Shown here in pieces: positions 58,185 through 64,000 of a DNA stretch of 64,000 nt. A program made the position numbers and the translations under genes. Source of the stretch: Flabesymbios commensalis (Eukaryota > Annelida > Polychaeta > Terebellida > Flabelligeridae); the NCBI GenBank assembly GCA_964017125.1, contig OZ024902.1, positions 59,842,706-59,906,705 on the forward strand, written 5' to 3'. Numbering within the stretch: position 1 is the stretch's first letter; the number at the start of each line of letters is the position of its first letter. The notes beneath the pieces are model-generated. The model had not been told where the DNA came from. It saw only the letters and a list, made by a program, of their open reading frames with translations, and ran no database searches.

Positions 58185-58441
58185 AGTGCTAAAATAATTT
58201 TACATAGCCCAAGACACCAACGTTTTTTCTCAACATAAGTGTCCTTTTTTTAATTTGAAATCATCATATGCCTAAATGTCTAAATTAGCTCTTTCCGCTT
58301 CATTTGAATACATATAATTATTATGAGTCTATAGCAATTATAAATATTTTATTCTTTCGGTGCGGGGGTCGATTTTAGACGTCAGATAGACGTCAGATTG
58401 TGACTTCTAAAGTCGATCCCTTCGCTGACAGACGAGGTTAA
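58181..58441. mobile_element. piggyBac-like MITE, copy 2, abutting copy 1
   Basis: Shares the TTAA at 58181-58184 with copy 1 and ends at TTAA 58438-58441. The interior runs parallel to copy 1 (TTAATTTGAAATCATCATA, CTTTCCGCTTCATTTGAATA, TTTTAGACGTCAGATAGACG). The ends are more decayed (GAGGTTAA on the right), but orientation is the same. Confidence 0.7.
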
Positions 58442-58912
58442 TTCTTCAGACATCAATGTCACATTTATGCAACTATGACATAATTTATACAAAAATCCTT
58501 GAACCAAAGCTGTGTGTATTAATTCGTCATAACAAGGACATCTTAGGCTTGAATTAAATACATTTTGTTATTTTAAGAAATTAGGTAATTGGTGTCCTCC
58601 TCGTTAGGTCTATAGGACTTGCAGAGGCGAAGTAATCTAGTGGCTAGTTCAATTAACCTTTTTAGCATCAGTGTCACTGCCCTGGATCTATTTGATACCG
58701 ATAATGACCAGAAAATCGCCGTTGTATCAGCTTCTAAGTTCTATGTTATTATTTGTATTTTACTCAGGTTCATTTATGTCCATATTGATGACATCAACTG
58801 TTTCGGTGGTCATCTCGAAATGAATGTTATATATAAACATATTTTTTTTCAGGTGGATTGCCCAAATAGCGCATTCAGCACTAGACGAGGGGTTCTCCAC
58901 ATATACATAACA
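58442..58912. other. no recognised feature
   Basis: Spacer; the 108-codon frame at 58619-58945 has no recognisable domain. Confidence 0.45.
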
Positions 58913-59558
58913 TTTATGTACAATACCAACAATACAATACAGTGAAATACAATACAATACCTTAAAATACAATACAATACAAAACATTAATTTAATATTC
59001 AGCAAAATGTTACGTGAATTTTGTTTCATTTAAAGCAGCAAACAGAGATCGAAAAAAAACATCGGAGCTCCACGTTATATCACCAATTTTATTCGGTTAT
59101 GGATAAGGTTAATTATAGTATATTATTATGTTGACTAAGTCTATTAGAGTTTAAAATGAAATTTTGTGTGGCCCTAAAAAGAAGAATATTTTCTTCCGAA
59201 GATAAATTTTTGGATCCAAAAAGTAAAAGTTGAATATATGCATTTTTGTCTAAAATTGATAATGTAGCCGGATGTAGAGTAGGAGCGATGATATTTCTAA
59301 TTGCAACCAGTAGCCGCTCTCGTTGAGCAGCATAGAGGAGGCAGTCCAAGAGATAATGAGGAACAGTTTCATGTGTTACGCCACAAGAGCATTTAGGAAA
59401 CATAACAAAGCCGAAGGGAAAGAGATGAGCAGATAACTGTGACATTTCGAGACGCAGACGAGTGTGCCAGATGGAAGCTGCTCGTAAACAAACCTGAATA
59501 ATAATGAGGTGGTGGGCGTTTATGACCCTACTTGTCTTTTATGCGTCGCTCAAAGAGA
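58913..59558 (-). mobile_element. LINE 3' part, downstream of the foldback insertion
   Basis: Minus strand, from 59558 downward: LFERRIKD, then (after frame changes) HTRLRLEMSQLSAHLFPFG and FPKCSCGVTHETVPHYLLDC with LLYAAQRERLL. This is the zinc-finger-like C-terminal region of CR1/L2-type ORF2. A 3' UTR follows, and an imperfect TTGTA pentamer run (58913-58985) is the likely 3' tail. It continues the fragment at 62500-63018, from which it is separated by the foldback element. Confidence 0.85.
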
Positions 59559-59564
59559 GATAAC
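59559..59564. repeat. left target duplication of foldback element
   Basis: GATAAC, repeated at 62494-62499 immediately outside the inverted ends. Confidence 0.85.
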
Positions 59565-59598
59565 TATGGTGTCCGGATAGGGCCATCTCGCCCTTTCG

Positions 59599-60413
59599 TT
59601 GTTTCGATGTTTCAAAAATTAAAATTTCGCAGTGTCGTTGTTTCGCTTCGCTCTTTCGCATCGCTCTTTCGCTGTTTCGTTGTTTCCAGCGTCGTTGTTT
59701 CGCATCGCTCTTTCGTTGTTTCGCATCACTCTTTCGCAGTTTCTTACTTTTGTTGTTTCGCACTTTCGCTCTTTCGTTGTTTGGAACTTTCGTTGTTTCG
59801 CACTTTCGCTCTTTCGTTGTTTCGCACTTTCGTTGTTTCGCAGTCTCGCAGTTTCGTTGTTTGGACTTTCGCACTTTCGTTGTTTCGCTCTTTCGTTGTT
59901 TCGCACTTTAGTTGTTTCGCTCTTCCGTTGTTTCGCAGTCTCGCAGTTTCGTTGTTTCGCACTTTCATTGTTTCGCACTTTCGTTGTTTCACTCTTTCGT
60001 TTTTTCGCACTTTCGCAGTTTCGCACTTTCGTTGTTTCGTACTTTCGCACTTTCGTTGTTTCGCACTTTCGTTGTTTCGCTCTTTCGTTGTTTCGCACTT
60101 TCGCAGTTTCGCACTTTCGATGTTTCGTACTGTCGCAGTTTCGATCTTTCGTTGTTTCGCAGTCTCGCAGTTTCGTTGTTTCGTACTTTCGCACTTTCGC
60201 TGTTTCGCACTTTCGTTATTTCGCTCTTTAGTTGTTTCGCACTTTCGCAGCTTCGCACTTTCGTTGTTTCGTACTTTCGCAGTTTTGCACTTTCGTTGTT
60301 TCGCAGTCTCGTAGTTTCGTTGTTTCGTACTTTCGCACTTTCGTTGTTTCGCAGTTTCGCACTTTCGTTGTTTCGCACTTTCGCAGTTTCATTGTTTCGC
60401 ACTTTCGTTGTTT
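59599..60413 (+). repeat. left foldback arm: TTTCGNNN word array
   Basis: About 100 8-bp words. Nearly all are TTTCGTTG, TTTCGCAC, TTTCGCAG, TTTCGCTC or TTTCGTAC. The first ~150 bp also contain CGCATCGCTC and an AAATTAAAATTTCGCAG interruption. Ends in a poly-C run (60412-60425). Confidence 0.95.
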
Positions 60414-60464
60414 CCCCCCCCCCCCTCCCTTCCGCTCCACTCGCCTCTTTGTATCACGTGTGTT

Positions 60465-60550
60465 GTGCATTGGTTCAACGCTGCTTCAATGTTATTTGAA
60501 CGTCGTCAACGTTGGTCAATATTGAATCAGCTATGGGCCAATGTTGTGGG
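60465..60550. repeat. palindromic AACGTT-type repeat in foldback middle
   Basis: TGTGCATTGGTTCAACGCTG and inverted AATATTGAATCAGC flank GAACGTCGTCAACGTTGG; related to the AACGTC palindromes elsewhere. Confidence 0.5.
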
Positions 60551-60908
60551 TTTTTGGCTAATAATGCTAAATAGCATATGCGGTTAACAGTCACTTGAAC
60601 GAGAATACAGCCCCTGGTAACGACTATGTCTGATAATAAGTTCACAGGTGTCTGGTTTTGTCGCGGAAAACATATATTGTGTATCTGTTACTCTTTATAT
60701 GACGTCTGTCGTTTAATAGAGAGGGACGTCGCTTGCACCAGCGAGACGTTATTATTATTAGCATACGCTGTGGCGTCGCTACGCCCTAAATCTCACGCCT
60801 GCCACGAGACAGGCTTTAGGGGGGCGCAGACGGCTTATATCGGTCACAAAATGTCTGGTATTGTCAATGGTATTGACAATTTCAATTTCTCTGCGGAATA
60901 TCGCCAGG

Positions 60909-61123
60909 AAATGAAAATGAAATGAATGGGATTTTAGGCCACCTGTGTGCACATATAGGCTAAACTGGGCCAGGATAACCTCATGAGGATGGTGAGATGA
61001 ATGAGATGACACTGCCCTCTAGATACGAGTGGATGGGGAAGAAACAGGGAGACGAACCGGGGAACGAACCCGGTATCGGCGTGAAAGGCAGCGGTGCTAG
61101 CCGCTACCCTAGGGCCCGCGCCC
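60909..61123 (-). mobile_element. single-headed SINE, copy S11 (Glu-like head, no second module)
   Basis: Minus strand: GGGCGCGGGCCCTAGGG start, A-box region TAGCGGCTAGCACCGCTG, B-box region with GGTTCGTTCCCCGG, then a linker with GTTTCTTCCCC and CCACTCG that jumps straight to AGAGGGCAGTGTCATC and the common tail ending CCCATTCATTTC. The second tRNA-like module present in S1-S6 is lacking. Lies inside the middle region of the foldback element. No clear target duplication. Confidence 0.85.
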
Positions 61124-61702
61124 ATTTAAATCGTCAAGAACATTACTGAGAACAGAGTAATTCGCCACAGGACGAATTCACTTGATATATGACAGCGCAG
61201 TAGACCTAAACGATTATTTCCAGGTAAACTAGCGTAATTGCATCATGTTACTTACGATACTTTGCCTGCTAGTGTTTGTGGGCCGTTCAACAATTACGTA
61301 ACGATTTTGACACCTTCTTCGTAACACTTTTTAACGCTATTTTGCCTAAATCCTGTAACTCATCACTTAACCCCCCTCTAAGTATTACGAAATTGGTGAA
61401 CGGTCCCTTAGGCTTGTATTCGCCACTTAAAAAAAAAAAAAAATAGAAAAAAATAAATAACTAGGTAATTATTTACTCAACATCTAATCCCTAAAATGTG
61501 CATGGTCATAAAATAATGGCTGAAAGAAAAACTTGTCAGTGAAAACTGAATTTTTACCTATATTGTAAATGTTGTTACGCGTTTTGCCTTAGCTTTGCAT
61601 TATTTCTGACGTGAGCTTTCAATATACCTTAAGATGCTCTCACACTTAAGCTATAGCTTATGAATCTTTGAATTTCGCTCGGCATAAATTCGCCCATCAA
61701 TT
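61124..61702. other. inner spacer of foldback element
   Basis: AT-rich, poly-A at 61429-61443; no recognised coding sequence. Confidence 0.5.
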
Positions 61703-62459
61703 GCGTAACGACGAGAGTACGAAACAACGAAAGTGCGAGACTGCGAAAGTACGACACAACGAAAGTACGAAACTGCGAAAGTGCGAAACAACGAAAGAGC
61801 GAAACAGCGAAAGTGCGAAAGTACGAAACAACGAAACTGCAAGACTACGAAATAACGAAAGTGCGAAACTACGAAAGTGCGAAACTACGAAAGTGCGAAA
61901 CAACGAAAATGCGAAACAGCGAAAGTACGAAAGTACGAAACAACGAAACTGCGAAAGTACGAAACAACGAAAGTGCGAAACTGCGAAAGGACGAAACAAC
62001 GAAAGTACGAAACTGCGAAAGTGCAAACCAACAAAAGAGCGAAACAGCGAAAGTGTGAAAGTACGAAAAAACGAAACTGCGAGACTACGAAACAACGAAG
62101 GAGCGAAACAACGAAAGTGCGAAACTGCGAAAGTGCGAAACAACGAAAGAGCGAAACAACGAAAGTGCGAAAGTACGAAACAACGAAAGTGCGAGACTGC
62201 GAAAGTGCGAAACAACAAAACTGCGAAAGTGCGAGACTGCGAAACCGCGAAAGTGCGAAACAACGAAAGTGCGAGACTGAGAAACAACGAAAGTGCGAAA
62301 CAACAAAAGTGCGATGCGAAACAACGAAACTGCGAAACAACGAAACTGTGAAAGAGCGAAAGAGCGATGCGAAACAGCGGAAGGGCGATGCGAAACAACG
62401 AAAGGGCGATGCGAAACAACGAAAGTGCGAAACAACGAAACTGCGAAACAACGTAACTG
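61703..62459 (-). repeat. right foldback arm: NNNCGAAA word array
   Basis: Complementary array of about 95 words: CAACGAAA, GTGCGAAA, CTGCGAAA, GAGCGAAA, GTACGAAA. Near the outer end GATGCGAAAC interruptions mirror the CGCATCGC words of the left arm, but the order of words is not a base-for-base mirror of the left arm. Confidence 0.95.
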
Positions 62460-62493
62460 CGAAAGGGCGAGATGGCCCTATCCGGACACCATA

Positions 62494-62499
62494 GATAAC
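62494..62499. repeat. right target duplication of foldback element
   Basis: GATAAC, matching 59559-59564. Confidence 0.85.
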
Positions 62500-63018
62500 G
62501 AATCTAAGTTTCGAATTCTGTAATTCAAACTGTTCCAGTACCTAATAGATCAAGGAAAAAAATAATTTTTAAAATAGGAAGTTCTACATCATGGCACCCT
62601 GATGTTATTAGCGCTTCGTGTAGCATATCTAGTTGAGCTAGCTGTTGGTTGACAAATTTGGGACAAATACAACGGTGATAGCCCATGAACGATCTTAAAC
62701 ATATAAATTAGTTTATGCCACTTCCTTCTTTTAAAAACGGGTTCCCAGCCAAGTTCTAATAAGAGTTTTTCGGAGCTAGTTTGCCTCATCCCACCAGTAC
62801 ATATCCGAGCAGCCTCCATCTGCACACCCTCAAGTCTGTCTACTAAATATTTAGGACAGTTGTCATATATTACGTCTGCATATTCTATTATGGGTCTAAT
62901 ACGGTTAATAAATAGTCGTTCAAGTGCTTTCCGGGGTAGAGTATATTTCAGGCACATCATTATGTTTACAATTTTCCCTGCCTTACCAAGTATGTAATGT
63001 ATGTGGTTTTCCTATGTT
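62500..63018 (-). mobile_element. LINE ORF2 C-terminal part, upstream of the foldback insertion
   Basis: Minus strand from about 63018: HIHYILGKAGKIVNIMMCLK, then YTLPRKALERLFINRIRPII, EYADVIYDNCPKYLVDRLEG and QMEAARICTGGMRQTSSEKL: the thumb region of CR1/L2-group reverse transcriptases. After a stop at about 62589 the sequence continues YFKNYFF and then SIRYWNSLNYRIRNLDSLS in another frame, right up to the foldback target site. The catalytic RT core is absent (5' truncation). With 58913-59558 it forms one LINE copy split by the insertion. Confidence 0.85.
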
Positions 63019-63928
63019 GAAGATTTATTTATTACTGTTGCTGTTGCTGAACAAATGAGCCTAATTTTATATACCCTATGAGTATCCGCCTTGTTCGTCC
63101 ACAGATTTATCAGCCTTTGCTGAGTCATCAGTACTAGTAGTTCGCTTAAGAATGAGCAAGGCAGTCTGAAATCAGTTGCCAAGTTCCCTTCATTTGGTAC
63201 AAGGTCGGACCATGGTCGAAATACCGTCGCTGCATGTCATCCATTAAATAAACACCATAGCGACAGACGTGCGCCTCTTGAGCCCCACTGTTGTTGATTA
63301 GTCGCTACTGGCAACATTGGCTAAATATTTGAACAAATTCGTCTAGCAGTCGCTCAATCGTCATATTCACCAAGCAGTCGTTCTTTGGAGGAATGCTGGC
63401 TTTAGTAGGGACACTTTTCATTGTATAATGTTGCAATAGATTCACATACATTATTTTTAATTTTTACCTAAACCAGGGAGGTTATTTTTGTTTGTATTCC
63501 AATTCCAGACATTGTATTCTTATCAACCTGCCCGTGAACCATGCATGAGATGAAAATTATTTGACCTAAAATTCTGCTGGTTTAGAATGAACAGATTGGG
63601 TCAATGGCATAGTCATGAAGCCATTTTGAATCTACTGTTGCTATAATATGTTTACAGTCTCATTCAGCCCATTTTATGCTACAGTAACATAGATACTATG
63701 TAGACTACTGTAAAATTAGATTGTCACTGGGAAACGCTCACAGCTTCTGGAAGGCTACTCTTTTATTTTGTCTGTTTTGAATGTATCTGTAGTAAGCTTA
63801 AATGTTCAATGTACACTTAAATTTATCATTAATTTGATTGCAAAAAAGTGTGATTTACTTGATGTTGATGGCATGCCACATTTGACCTTGTATTGTGACC
63901 TCTATTAAAAAAATGATCTTATCAATAA

Positions 63929-63932
<4 letters not shown>
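63019..63932. other. no recognised feature
   Basis: AT-rich spacer; no gene or strong repeat recognised. Confidence 0.5.

Positions 63933-64000
<68 letters not shown>
63933..64000. repeat. (AT)n microsatellite at window end
   Basis: At least 68 bp of AT dinucleotides running off the window. Confidence 0.95.

Larger units (their letters stand above)
59565..62493. mobile_element. 2.9 kb foldback element with arms of 8-bp words
   Basis: The outermost 34 bp are perfect inverted repeats: TATGGTGTCCGGATAGGGCC and on to CATCTCGCCCTTTCG at 59565-59598, and the complement at 62460-62493. The left arm (59565-60413) and right arm (61703-62493) consist of tandem 8-bp words with constant TTTCG (left) or CGAAA (right). 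The middle 1.3 kb carries no recognised transposase, only an AACGTT palindromic repeat and a reversed SINE. GATAAC flanks both sides. The architecture recalls Drosophila FB elements: long inverted arms made of short tandem repeats around a variable middle. All six frames stay open in the arms, an artefact of the period. Mobilisation would need a transposase from elsewhere. Superfamily unknown. Confidence 0.9.

Noticed and set aside
59532-60499. Several open frames of 190-260 codons (FRCFALSLF-like and complementary RKCETTKVRN-like)
   Set aside because: They run through 8-bp word arrays; a 24-bp joint period keeps all frames open without coding constraint.
61668-62494. Long open frames on both strands of the right foldback arm
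   Set aside because: Same artefact of the 8-bp word array.

Overview
The window is eukaryotic, AT-rich, intron-scale DNA from an animal genome, most likely a marine invertebrate. That rests on tRNA-derived SINEs with target-site duplications, several CR1/L2-type LINE remnants, TTAA-flanked piggyBac-like elements, PIF/Harbinger and Tc1/mariner fragments, a foldback element and many palindromic MITEs. I cannot name the species. I found no convincing host protein-coding exon, no functional tRNA, rRNA or snRNA gene, and no CRISPR or bacterial gene organisation. Nearly every readable open frame belongs to a transposable element or to a repeat whose period keeps frames open.

Layout. 0-11 kb: a palindromic CAGCAAACAC-type repeat, a 2.3 kb piggyBac-like element (2131-4459) with a 244-bp tandem duplication, hairpin repeats and a long TA run. 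11-19 kb: two young SINEs, a decayed mobile-element coding fossil (14.8-15.9 kb), a truncated LINE (17.8-18.7 kb) and an old SINE. 19-28 kb: mostly old degenerate repeats rich in AGGTCA-like words, plus perfect hairpins. 28-36 kb: a repeat family with ~370-bp units in inverted arms, a GC-rich hairpin island (31.6 kb), Ser-like SINEs, a MITE, and a cluster of GGTTACATTATACGG words. 36-38 kb: a Harbinger-like element split by a SINE. 38-48 kb: more repeats, a LINE scrap, two SINEs, a 327-bp tandem duplication and an 83-bp MITE with an 8-bp target duplication. 48-57 kb: a 163-bp tandem repeat and two arrays of an unusual 21-bp minisatellite, with LINE fragments and a Tc1 fragment between and beside them. 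57-64 kb: two piggyBac-like MITEs sharing one TTAA, then a LINE (minus strand) cut in two by a 2.9 kb foldback element whose arms are built of 8-bp words.

The window is therefore a record of nested insertions rather than a set of cooperating genes. The most unusual items are the foldback element at 59565-62493, the 21-bp minisatellite arrays that share unit order although 5.5 kb apart, and the modular SINE family with exchanged tRNA-like heads.
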